From Hydractinia symbiolongicarpus (lineage: Eukaryota > Cnidaria > Hydrozoa > Anthoathecata > Hydractiniidae), in NCBI RefSeq assembly GCF_029227915.1, contig NC_079880.1, forward strand, positions 188,001 through 252,000: a DNA stretch of 64,000 nucleotides, in the 5' to 3' direction. Shown piece by piece: positions 50,972-62,709 of this stretch (within the stretch, counting starts at the first letter, position 1; every line of letters starts with the position of its first letter). The translations under genes were made by a program, and so were the position numbers. The notes beneath the pieces are model-generated. The model worked only from the letters and a program-made list of their open reading frames with translations, ran no database searches and was not told the DNA's origin.

Positions 50972-53100
50972 TCAAAAACTACATTTCATTGACTTTCTAA
51001 CGGTATCAATCCACTTCAGTTACAATGTTTGCGTCACATATTCGTACCAACATGTAATTGGCGATATTTTTCTCATATTACTAGGTTGCATCGCTTTTAA
51101 CAGTGAAACGATTGACTGTGGGACTAAATTGGACTGATTTTGGACTGTGATCATATAAATGTTATAAGTGAGACAAGTTGACTCCAAGAAATAACATTCT
51201 TCTTAATTTGACATGATTACCGGAACTCAGCGATTACACTGGGCGCTGTAGTAACGCTTCATTTAAAAATTTAGATAAATAAGTCATTCTTTACTGTGGG
51301 ATCAATCCTATCCGTTATCGCGCGCTGAAGAAATAGCGATAGTTTCAAAAACTACATTTCATTGACTTTGTAACGGTGTCAGTTCGTTTGAGTTGCAACG
51401 GTTGGGTCACATATTTGTACCGACATGTTTTTAGCGATATTTATCTGATATTACTAAGTTGCATCGCTTTTAGCAGTGAAACGATTGACTGTAGGACTTA
51501 GTTGAACTAACTTTGGACTGTGACCTGATAAATGTGATAAATGAGACAATTGGAGTCCAAGAAATAACATTCTTCTTAATTTGACGTGATTGCCGGAGCT
51601 CAGCGATGACACTGGGCGCTGTGGTAGCGCTTCATTTAAAAGTTTAGGTAAATAAGTCATTCTTTACTGTGGGACCAATCCTAACCGTTATCGCGCGCTG
51701 AAGAAATAGCGACAGTTTCGAAAACTTCATTTCATTGACTTTCTAACGGTATCAATCCATTTCAGTTAAAACAGTTGCGTCACATATTCGTACCGACATG
51801 TTTTTAGCGATATTTATCTGATATTACTAAGTTGCATCGCTTTTAGCAGTGAAACGATTGACTGTAGGACTTAATTGAACTAACTTTGGACTGTGACCTG
51901 ATAAATGTGATAAATGAGACAATTGGACTCAGAGAAATAACATTCTTCTTAATTTGACGTAATTGCCGGAACTCAGCGATTACACTGGGCGCTGTGGTAG
52001 CGCCTCATTTAAAAATTTAGATAAATAAGTCAATTTTTACTGTGAGACCAATCCTAGCCGTTATCGCGCGTTAAGAAATAGCGACAGTTTCAAAAACTAC
52101 ATTTCATTGACTTTCTAACGGTATCAATCCACTTTAGTTACAACGGTTGCGTCACATATTCCGACTAACATGTATTTAGCGATATTTTTCTCATATTACT
52201 AAGTTGCATCGCTTTTAACAGTGAAACGATTGACTGTGGTATTAAATTGAACTGATTTTGGACTGTGACCTTATAAATGTTATAAGTGAGATAAGTAGAC
52301 TCCAAGAAATAGCATTCTTCTTAATTTGAAATGATTGCCGAAACTCAGCGATTGCACTGGACGCTGTGGTAGCGCTTCAACTAAAAATTAAGATAAAAAA
52401 GTCATTTTTTACTACAGGACTAATCCTAGCCGTTATCGCGCGCTGAAGAAATAGCGACAGCGTCAAAAACTACATTTCACTGACTTTCAAACGGTGTTAG
52501 TCCGTTTGAGTTACACCGGTTCGGTCACATATTCGTACCAACATGTATTTAGCGATATTTGTTTTGATATTACTAGGTTGCATCGCTCTTAACAATGAAA
52601 CGATTGACTCTGGGACTTAAATGAACAAACTTTGGATTGTGACCTAATAAATGTGTAAATGAGAAAGTTGGACTCCAAGAAATAACATTCTTCTCATTTT
52701 GACATGATTGCCGGAACTCAGCGATTACACTGGGCGCTGTGATAGTGCTTCCTTTAAGAAGTTAGATAAATAAGTCATTCTTAACTGTGGGACCAATCCT
52801 AGCCGTTATCGCGCGCTGAAGAAATAGCGACAGTTTCAAAAACTACATTTCATTGACTTTCTAAGAGTATCAATCCGTTTGAGTTACAACGGTTGAGTCA
52901 CCGATTCGTACCAACATGTATTTCGTGATATTTCTCCGGTACTACTAGGTTGTATGGCTTTTAACAGTGAAACGACTGACTGTGGGACTTAATTGAACTG
53001 ATTATGGACTGTGACCTTATAAATGTTAAAGTGAGACAATTGGACTCCAAGAAATAACATTCTTCCTAAATTGACATGATTGCCGAAACTCAATGAATAC
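50972..53100 (+). repeat. P-A'-type and GATAAGTAGAC-type monomers
   Basis: This is the second copy of the 48.5 kb P-A' series up to about 51.98 kb, and then a series (CAATTTTTACTGTGAGACC, CATATTCCGACTAAC, AGTGAGATAAGTAGAC) that recurs at about 62.05-62.70 kb. The second offset is 10,058 bp and falls to 10,047 bp after the 11-bp deletion at 62,281. Confidence 0.8.
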
Positions 53101-55320
53101 ACTGGGCGCTGTGGTAGCGCTTCAATTAAGAATTAAGATAAAAAAAGTCATTTTTTTCTGAGGGACCAATCCTAGCCGTTATCGCTCGCTGAAGAATTAG
53201 CGACAGTTTCAAAAACTACATTTCATTGTCTTTCTAACAGTGTCAGTCCGTTTGAGTTACAACGGTTGCGTCACATATTCGTACCAACATGTATTTAGCG
53301 ATATTTTTTTGATATTACTAGGTTGCATCGCTCTTAACAATGAAACGATTGACTGTGGGACTTAAATGAACAAACTTTGGACTGTGACCTAATAAATGTG
53401 TAAATGAGAAAGTTGGACTCCAAGAAATAACATTCTTCTCAATTTGACATGATTGCCGGAACTCAGCGATTACACTGGGCGCTGTGATAGTGCTTCCTTT
53501 AAGAAGTTAGGTAAATAAGTCATTCTTAACTGTGGGACCAATCCTAGCCGTTTTCGCGCGCTGAAGAAATAGCGACAGTTTCAAAAACTACATTTCATTG
53601 ACTTTCTAAGAGTATCAATCCGTTTGAGTTTCAACGGTTGAGTCACATATTCGTACCAACATGTATTTCGTGATATTTCTCCGGTACTACTAGCTTGTAT
53701 GGCTTTTAACAGTGAAACGATTGACTGTGGGACTTAATTGAACTGATTATGGACTGTGACCTTATAAATGTTAAAGTGAGACAATTGGACTCCAAGAAAT
53801 AACATTCTTCCTAAATTGAAATGATTGCCAAAACTCAATGAATACACTGGGCGCTGTGGTAGCGCTTCAATTAAGAATTAAGATAAAAAAAGTCATTTTT
53901 TTCTAAGGGACAAATCCTAGCCGTTATCGCGCGCTGAAGAATTAGCGACAGTTTCAAAAACTACATTTCATTGTCTTTCTAACAGTGTCAGTCCGTTTGA
54001 GTTACAACGGTTGGGTCACATATTCGTACCAAGATGTATTTAGCGATATTTTTTTGATATTACTAGGTTGCATCGCTCTTAACAATGAAACTATTGACTG
54101 TGGGACTTTATTGAACAAACTTTGGACTATGACCTAATAAATGTGATAAATGTGAAAATTGGGCTCCAAGAATTAACATTCTTCTCAACTTGACATGATT
54201 GCCGAAACTCAGCGATCACACTAGGCGCTGTGGTAGCGCTTCATTTAAGACTTTAGATAAAGAAGTCATTCTTTACTGTGGGACCAATCCTAGCCGTTAT
54301 CGCGCGCTGAAGAAATAGCGACAGTTTCAAAAACTACATTTCAATGGCTTTCTAACAGTATCAATCCATTTGAGTTACAACGGTTGAGTCACATATTCGT
54401 ACCAACATGTATTTCGTGCTATTTTCCGGTATTACTAGGTTGTATGGCTTCTACCAGTGAAACGATTCCCTGTGGGACTTAGTTGAACTGATTATGGACT
54501 GTGACCTTAAAAATTTTATAACTGAGGCAAGCGTACTCCAAGAAATGACATTCTTTTTAATTTGACATGATTGCCGGAATTCAGCGATTACACTGGGCGC
54601 GGTGGTAGCGCTTCATTTAAGAATTTTGATAAATGAGTCATTCTTAACTGTGGGACCAATCCTAGCCGTTATCGCGCGCTGAAGAAATAGCGACAGTTTC
54701 AAGAACTACATTTCATTGACTTTCTAAGAGTATCGATTCGTTTAAGTTACAACAGTTGAGTCACATATTCGTACCAACATGTATTTCGTGATATTTTTCC
54801 GGTACTACTAGGTTGTATGGATTTTAACAGTGAAACGATTGACTGTGGGACTTAATTGAGCTGATAATGGACTGTGACCTTATAAATGTTAAAGTGAGAC
54901 AATTGGACTCCTAGAAATAACACTCTTCCTAATTTGACATGATTGCCGAAACTCAGCGATTACACTGGGCGCTGTGGTAGCGCTTCAATTAAAAATTAAG
55001 ATAAAAAAGTCATTCTTTACTCTGGGACCAATCTTGGCCGTTATCGCGCGCTGAAGAAATATCGACAGTTTCAAAAACTAAATTTCATTGACTTTCTAAC
55101 GGTGTCAGTCCGTTTGAGTTACAACGGTTGGGTCACATGTTCGTACCAACATGTATTTAGCGATATTTTTTTGATATTACTAGGTTGCATCGCTCTTAAC
55201 AATGAAATGATTGACTGTGGGACTTAATTGAACAAACTTTGGACTGTGACCTAATAAATGTGATAAATGAGAAAATTGGACTCCAAGAAATAACATTCTT
55301 CTCAATTTGACTTGATTGCC
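53100..55320 (+). repeat. Monomers with an internal 746-bp repeat
   Basis: AACTCAATGAATACACTGG with CAATTAAGAATTAAG appears near 53,090 and 53,835, about 746 bp apart, and the GTGATAGTGCTTCC monomers near 52,740 and 53,486 show the same spacing. The TTCTACCAGTGAAACG and AATGACATTCTTTTTAATTTG variants near 54,450-54,560 tie this stretch to the 12.3-14.3 kb pentamer, some 40 kb away. Confidence 0.7.
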
Positions 55321-57500
55321 GGAACTCAGCGATTACATTGGGCACTGTGGTAGCGCTTCATTTAAGAATTTAGATAAATAAGTCATTCTTTACTGTGGGA
55401 CCAATCCTAGCCGTTATCGCGCGCTGAAGAAATAGCAACAGTTTCAAAAGCTACATTTCATTGGCTTTCTAACAATATCAATCCGTTTGAGTTACAACGG
55501 TTGAGTCACATATTCGTACCAATATGTATTCGTGCTATTTACCGGTTTTACTAGGTTGTATGGCTTTTACCAGTGAAACGATTGACTGTGGGACTTAATT
55601 GAACTGATTATGGATTGTGACCTTAGAAATGTTATTAGTGAGACAAGCGGACTCCAAGAAATAACATTCCTTTCAATTTGACATGATTGCCGGAACTCAG
55701 CGATTACACTGGGCGCTGTGGTAGCGCTTCATTTAAGAATTTAGATAAATAAGTCATTCTTAACTGTGGGACCAATTCTAGCCGTTATCGCGCGCTGAAG
55801 AAATAGCGACAGTTTCAAAAACTACATTTCATTGACTTTCTAAGAATATCAATCCGTTTGAGTAACAACGATTGAGTCACATATTCGTACCAATATGTAT
55901 TTCGTGATATTTTTTTCGGTACTGCTAGGTTTGTATGGCTTTTAACAGTGAAACGATCGACTGTGGCACTTAATTGAACTGATTATGGACTGTGACCTTA
56001 TAAATGTTAAAGTGAGACAATTGGACTCCAAGAAATAACATTCTTCCTAATTTGACATGATTGCCGAAACTCAGCGATTACGCTGGGTGCCGTGGCAGCG
56101 CTTCAATTAAAAATTTAGATAAAAAAGACATTCTTTACTGTGGGGCCAATCTTAGCCGTTATTGCGCGTTGAAGAATTAGTGACAGTTTCAAAAACTGCA
56201 TTCCATTGACTTTTTAACGGTGTCAGTCCTTTTGAGTTACAACGGTTGGGTCACCTATTCGTACCAACATGTGTTTAGCGATATTTTTCTGATACTACTA
56301 GGTTGCATCGTTTTTAACAATGAAACGATTGACTGTGGGACTTAATTGAACTACCTTTGGACTGTGACCTGATAAATGTGATAAATGAGACAATTGGACT
56401 ACAAGAAATACATTCTTCTTAATTTGACGGGATTGCCGGAACTCAGCGATTACACGGGGCGCTGTGGTACTGCTACATTTAAAAACTTAGATAAATAAGT
56501 CATTCTTTACTGTGGGACCAATCCTAGCCGTTATCGCGCGCTGAAGAATTATCGACAGTTTCAAAAACTACATTTCATTGACTTTCGAACGGTGTCAGTC
56601 CGTTTGAGTTACAACGGTTGGGTCACCTATTCGTACCAACATGTGTTAGCAATATTTTTCTGTTATTACTAGGTTGCATAGCTTTTAACAATGAAACGAT
56701 TGACTGTGGGACTTAATTGAACTAACTTTGGCCTGTGACCTGATATATGTGATAAATGAGACAATTGGACTCTAAGAAATAACATTCTTCTTAATTTGAC
56801 GGGATTTCCGAAACTCAGCGATTACACTGGGCGCTGCGGTAGCGCTTTAATTAAAAATTAAGATAAAAAAGTCATTCTTTACTGTGGGGCCAATCTTAGC
56901 CGTTATCGCGCGTTGAAGATTTAGTGACAGTTTCAAAAACTGCATTTCATTGACTTTTTAACGGTGTCAGTCGTTTTGAGTTACAACGGTTGGGTCACCT
57001 ATTCGTACCAACATGTGTTTAGCGATATTTTTCTGATACTACTAGTTTGCATCGCTTTTAACAATGAAACGATGGACTGTGGGACTTAATTGAACTACCT
57101 TTGGACTGTGACCTGATAAATGTGATAAATGAGACAATTGGACTCCAAGAAATACATTCTTCTTAATTTGACGGGTTTGCCGGAACTCAGCGATTACACG
57201 GGGCGCTGTGGTACCGCTACATTTAAAAATTTAGATAAATAAGTCATTCTTTACTGTGGGACCAATCCTAGCCGTTGTCGCGCGCTGAAGAATTATCGAC
57301 AGTTTCAAAAACTACATTTCATTGACTTTCTAACGGTGTCAGTCCGTTTGAGTTACAACGGTTGGGTCACCTATTCGTACCAACATGTGTTAGCAATATT
57401 TTTCTGTTATTACTAGGTTGCATAGCTTTTAACAATGAAACGATTGACTGTGGGACTTAATTGAACTAACTTTGGCCTGTGACCTGATATATGTGATAAA
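55320..57500 (+). repeat. Long-range duplicated block, right copy (partner 44.89-47.06 kb)
   Basis: This is the partner of the 28-monomer-offset block. Differences from the left copy are few, for example AACAATATC against AACAGTATC (about 55,472), CAATATG against CAACATG and GACTTTCGAACGG against GACTTTCTAACGG. It shares the rare GGTACTGCTACATTT and AAACTTAG variants. Confidence 0.85.
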
Positions 57501-58924
57501 TGAGACAATTGCACTCTAAGAAATAACATTCTTCTTAATTTGACGGGATTTCCGAAACTCAGCGATTACACTGGGCGCTGTGGTAGCGCTTCATTTAAGA
57601 ATTTAAATAAATAAGTCATTCTTTACTGTGGTACCAATCCTAGCCGTTATTGCACGCTGAAGAAATAGCGACAGTTTCAAAAACTACATTTCATTGGCTT
57701 TCTAATAGTATCAGTCCGTTTAAGTTACAACGGTTGAGTCACATATTCGTACCAACATGTATTTCGTCTTATTTTCCGGTAATACTAGGTTGTATGGCTT
57801 TTACCAGTGAAACGATTGACTGTGGGACTTAATTGAACTGATTATGAACTGTGACCTTAAAAATGTTATAAGTGAGACAAGTGGACTCCAAGAAATATCA
57901 TTCTTCTTAGATGGAAATGATTGCCGAAATTTAGCGATTGCACTGGACGCTGTGCTAGCGCTTCAGTTAAAAATTTAGATAAATAAGTCATTCTTTACTG
58001 TGGGACCAATCCTAGCCGTTATCGGGCGCTGAAGAAAGAGCGACTGTTTCAAAAACAACAATTCATTGACTTTCTAACGGTATCAATCCACTTCAGTTAC
58101 AATGTTTGCGTCACATATTCGTACCAACATGTATTTGGCGATATTTTTCTCATATTACTAGGTTGCATCGCTTTTAACAGTGAAACGATTGGCTGTGGGA
58201 CTAAATTGGACTGATTTTGGACTGTGATCATATAAATGTTATAAGTGAGACAAGTTGACTCCAAGAAATAACATTCTTCTTAATTTGACATGATTACCGG
58301 AACTCAGCGATTACACTGGGCGCTGTAGTAACGCTTCATTTAAAAATTTAGATAAATAAGTCATTCTTTACTGTGGGATCAATCCTATCCGTTATCGCGC
58401 GCTGAAAAAATAGCGATAGTTTCAAAAACTACATTTCATTGACTTTGTAACGGTGTCAGTTCGTTTGAGTTGCAACGGTTGGGTCACATATTTGTACCGA
58501 CATGTTTTTAGCGATATTTATCTGATATTACTAAGTTGCATCGCTTTTAGCAGTGAAACGATTGACTGTAGGACTTAATTGAACTAACTTTGGACTGTGA
58601 CCTGATAAATGTGATAAATGAGACAATTGGAGTCCAAGAAATAACATTCTTCTTAATTTGACGTGATTGCCGGAGCTCAGCGATTACACTGGGCGCTGTG
58701 GTAGCGCTTCATTTAAAAGTTTAGGTAAATAAGTCATTCTTTACTGTGGGACCAATCCTAACCGTTATCGCGCGCTGAAGAAATAGCGACAGTTTCAAAA
58801 ACTTCATTTCATTGACTTTCTAACGGTATCAATCCATTTCAGTTACAACAGTTGCGTCACATATTCGTACCGACATGTTTTTAGCGATATTTATCTGATA
58901 TTACTAAGTTGCATCGCTTTTAAC
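56690..58924 (+). repeat. Six-monomer tandem higher-order repeat, copy 1 (2,235 bp)
   Basis: GCGCTGCGGTAGCGC at 56,831 and 59,066 gives an offset of 2,235 bp (six monomers), and P markers at 58,036 and 60,271 agree. The copy ends in the chimera CTAAGTTGCATCGCTTTTAACAATG: the left part normally continues AGCAGTG, and the right part normally follows CTAGGTTGCATAGC. Confidence 0.88.
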
Positions 58925-61159
58925 AATGAAACGATTGACTGTGGGACTTAATTGAACTAACTTTGGCCTGTGACCTGATATATGTGATAAATGAGACAAT
59001 TGGACTCTAAGAAATAACATTCTTCTTAATTTGACGGGATTTCCGAAACACAGCGATTACACTGGGCGCTGCGGTAGCGCTTTAATTAAAAATTAAGATA
59101 AAAAAGTCATTCTTTACTGTGGGGCCAATCTTAGCCGTTATCGCGCGTTGAAGAATTAGTGACAGTTTCAAAAACTGCATTTCATTGACTTTTTAACGGT
59201 GTCAGTCCTTTTGAGTTACAACGGTTGGGTCACCTATTCGTACCAACATGTGTTTAGCGATATTTTTCTGATACTACTAGTTTGCATCGCTTTTAACAAT
59301 GAAACGATGGACTGTGGGACTTAATTGAACTACCTTTGGACTGTGACCTGATAAATGTGATAAATGAGACAATTGGACTCCAAGAAATACATTCTTCTTA
59401 ATTTGACGGGTTTGCCGGAACTCAGCGATTACACGGGGCGCTGTGGTACCGCTACATTTAAAAATTTAGATAAATAAGTCATTCTTTACTGTGGGACCAA
59501 TCCTAGCCGTTGTCGCGCGCTGAAGAATTATCGACAGTTTCAAAAACTACATTTCATTGACTTTCTAACGGTGTCAGTCCGTTTGAGTTACAACGGTTGG
59601 GTCACCTATTCGTACCAACATGTGTTAGCAATATTTTTCTGTTATTACTAGGTTGCATAGCTTTTAACAATGAAACGATTGACTGTGGGACTTAATTGAA
59701 CTAACTTTGGCCCGTGACCTGATATATGTGATAAATGAGACAATTGCACTCTAAGAAATAACATTCTTCTTAATTTGACGGGATTTCCGAAACTCAGCGA
59801 TTACACTGGGCGCTGTGGTAGCGCTTCATTTAAGAATTTAGATAAATAAGTCATTCTTTACTGTGGTACCAATCCTAGCCGTTATTGCACGCTGAAGAAA
59901 TAGCGACAGTTTCAAAAACTACATTTCATTGGCTTTCTAATAGTATCAGTCCGTTTAAGTTACAACGGTTGAGTCACATATTCGTACCAACATGTATTTC
60001 GTGCTATTTTCCGGTAATACTAGGTTGTATGGCTTTTACCAGTGAAACGATTGACTGTGGGACTTAATTGAACTGATTATGAACTGTGACCTTAAAAATG
60101 TTATAAGTGAGACAAGTGGACTCCAAGAAATATCATTCTTCTTAGATGGAAATGATTGCCGAAATTTAGCGATTGCACTGGACGCTGTGCTAGCGCTTCA
60201 GTTAAAAATTTAGATAAATAAGTCATTCTTTACTGTGGGACCAATCCAAGCCGTTATCGGGCGCTGAAGAAAGAGCGACTGTTTCAAAAACAACAATTCA
60301 TTGACTTTCTAACGGTATCAATCCACTTAGGTTACAATGTTTGCGTCACATATTCGTACCAACATGTATTTGGCGATATTTTTCTCATATTACTAGGTTG
60401 CATCGCTTTTAACAGTGAAACGATTGGCTGTGGGACTAAATTGGACTGATTTTGGACTGTGATCATATAAATGGTATAAGTGAGACAAGTTGACTCCAAG
60501 AAATAACATTCTTCTTAATTTGACATGATTACCGGAACTCAGCGATTACACTGGCCGCTGTAGTAACGCTTCATTTAAAAATTTAGATAAATAAGTCATT
60601 CTTTACTGTGGGATCAATCCTATCCGTTATCGCGCGCTGAAAAAATAGCGATAGTTTCAAAAACTACATTTTATTGACTTTGTAACGGTGTCAGTTCGTT
60701 TGAGTTGCAACGGTTGGGTCACATATTTGTACCGACATGTTTTTAGCGATATTTATCTGATATTACTAAGTTGCATCGCTTTTAGCAGTGAAACGATTGA
60801 CTGTAGGACTTAATTGAACTAACTTTGGACTGTGACCTGATAAATGTGATAAATGAGACAATTGGAGTCCAAGAAATAACATTCTTCTTAATTTGACGTG
60901 ATTGCAGGAGCTCAACGATGACAATGGGCGCTGTGGTAGCGCTTCATTTAAAAGTTTAGGTAAATAAGTCATTCTTTACTGTGGGACCAATCCTAACCGT
61001 TATCGCGCGCTGAAGAAATAGCGACAGTTTCAAAAACTTCATTTCATTGAATTTCTAACGGTATCAATCCATTTCAGTTACAACAGTTGCGTCACATATT
61101 CGTACCGACATGTTTTTAGCGATATTTATCTGATATTACTAAGTTGCATCGCTTTTAGC
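58925..61159 (+). repeat. Six-monomer tandem higher-order repeat, copy 2
   Basis: It follows copy 1 without a gap and shares unusual variants with it, such as CAAAAACAACAATTC and GGTTTGCCGGAAC. Private changes include GAAACACAGCG (about 59,046), GCCCGTGACC, CCAATCCAAGCC and CACTTAGG. At the right end the sequence reverts to TTTTAGCAGTG, as in the 51.8 kb relative, confirming that the duplication occurred inside the long-range block. Confidence 0.88.
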
Positions 61160-62709
61160 AGTGAAACGATTGACTGTAGGACTTAATTGAACTAACTTTG
61201 GACTGTGACCTGATAAATGTGATAAATGAGACAATTGGACTCAGAGAAATAACATTCTTCTTAATTTGACGTAATTGCCGGAACTCAGCGATTACACTGG
61301 TCGCTGTGGTAGCGCTTCATTTAAAAGTTTAGGTAAATAAGTCATTCTTTACTGTGGGACCAATCCTAACTGTTATCGCGCGCTGAAGAAATAGCGACAG
61401 TTTCAAAAACTACATTTCATTGACTTTCTAACGGTGTCAGTCCGTTAGAGTTACAACGGTTGGGTCACATATTCGTATCAACATGTATTTAGCGATATTT
61501 TTTTGATATTACTAGGTTGCATCGCTTTTAACAATGAAACGATTGACTGTGGGACTTAATTAAACAAACTTTGGACTGCGGATAATAAATGTGATAAATG
61601 AGAAAATTGGACTCCAAGAAATAACATTCTTCTCAGTTTGACATGATTGCCGGAACTCAGCGATTACACTGGGCGCTGTGGTAGCGCCTCATTTAAGAAT
61701 TTAGATAAATAAGTCATTCTCTACTGTGGGACCAATCCTAGCCGTTATCGGGCGCTGAAGAAAGAGCGACAGTTTCAAAAACTAAATTTCCTTGTCTTTT
61801 TAACAGTGTCAGTCCGTTTGAGTTACAACGGTTGGGTCACACATTCGTACCAACATGTATTTAGCGATATTTTTTTTGATATTACTAGGCTGCATCGCTT
61901 TTAACAATGGAACGATTGACTGTGGGACTTAATTGAACAAACTTTGGACTGTGACCTAATAAATGTGATAAATGAGAAAATTGAACTCCAAGAAATAAAA
62001 TTCTTCTCAATTTGACATGATTGGCGGAACTCAGCGATTACACTGGGCGCTGTGGTAGCGCCTCATTTAAAAATTTAGATAAATAAGTCAATTTTTACTG
62101 TGAGACCAATCCTAGCCGTTATCGCGCGTTAAGAAATAGCGACAGTTTCAAAAACTACATTTCATTGACTTTCTAACGGTATCAATCCACTTTAGTTACA
62201 ACGGTTGCGTCACATATTCCGACTAACATGTATTTAGCGATATTTTTCTCATACTACTAAGTTGCATCGCTTTTAACAGTGTGTGGTATTAAATTGAACT
62301 GATTTTGGACTGTGACCTTATAAATGTTATAAGTGAGATAAGTAGACTCCAAGAAATAGCATTCTTCTTAATTTGAAATGATTGCCGAAACTCAGCGATT
62401 GCACTGGACGCTGTGGTAGCGCTTCAACTAAAAATTAAGATAAAAAAGTCATTTTTTACTGCGGGACTAATCCTAGCCGTTATCGCGCGCTGAAGAAATA
62501 GCGACAGCGTCAAAAACTACATTTCACTGACTTGCAAACGGTGTTAGTCCGTTTGAGTTACACCGGTTCGGTCACATATTCGTACCAACATGTATTTTGC
62601 GATATTTGTTTTGATATTACTAGGTTGCATCGCTCTTAACAATGAAACGATTGACTGTGGGACTTAAATGAACAAACTTTGGATTGTGACCTAATAAATG
62701 TGTAAATGA
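61160..62709 (+). repeat. Monomers related to 49.7-52.7 kb
   Basis: The order ACTCAGAGAAATAAC, CTGCGGATAATAAATG, AGAAAGAGCGACAG, CAATTTTTACTGTGAG and AGTGAGATAAGTAGAC follows the series seen between 49.7 and 52.7 kb. It ends at TAAATGAGA (about 62,703-62,711), where a GAGAAAGTTGGACTCC-type monomer is replaced by GAGACAATTGAACTCAG, the start of the next recopied block. Confidence 0.78.
62281..62282 (+). other. 11-bp deletion in the monomer landmark
   Basis: The related monomer at 52,230 reads TAACAGTGAAACGATTGACTGTGG. Here it reads TAACAGTGTGTGGTATT, so AAACGATTGAC is missing between 62,281 and 62,282. A shared TG on both sides fits a microhomology deletion. It changes the long-range offset from 10,058 to 10,047 bp. 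Confidence 0.85.

Noticed and set aside
51454-51660. Minus-strand 68-codon frame, also at 60,766-60,972.
   Set aside because: Both lie in duplicated satellite blocks. The frame depends on an AGCGATGAC or ACGATGAC variant and has no sign of coding.
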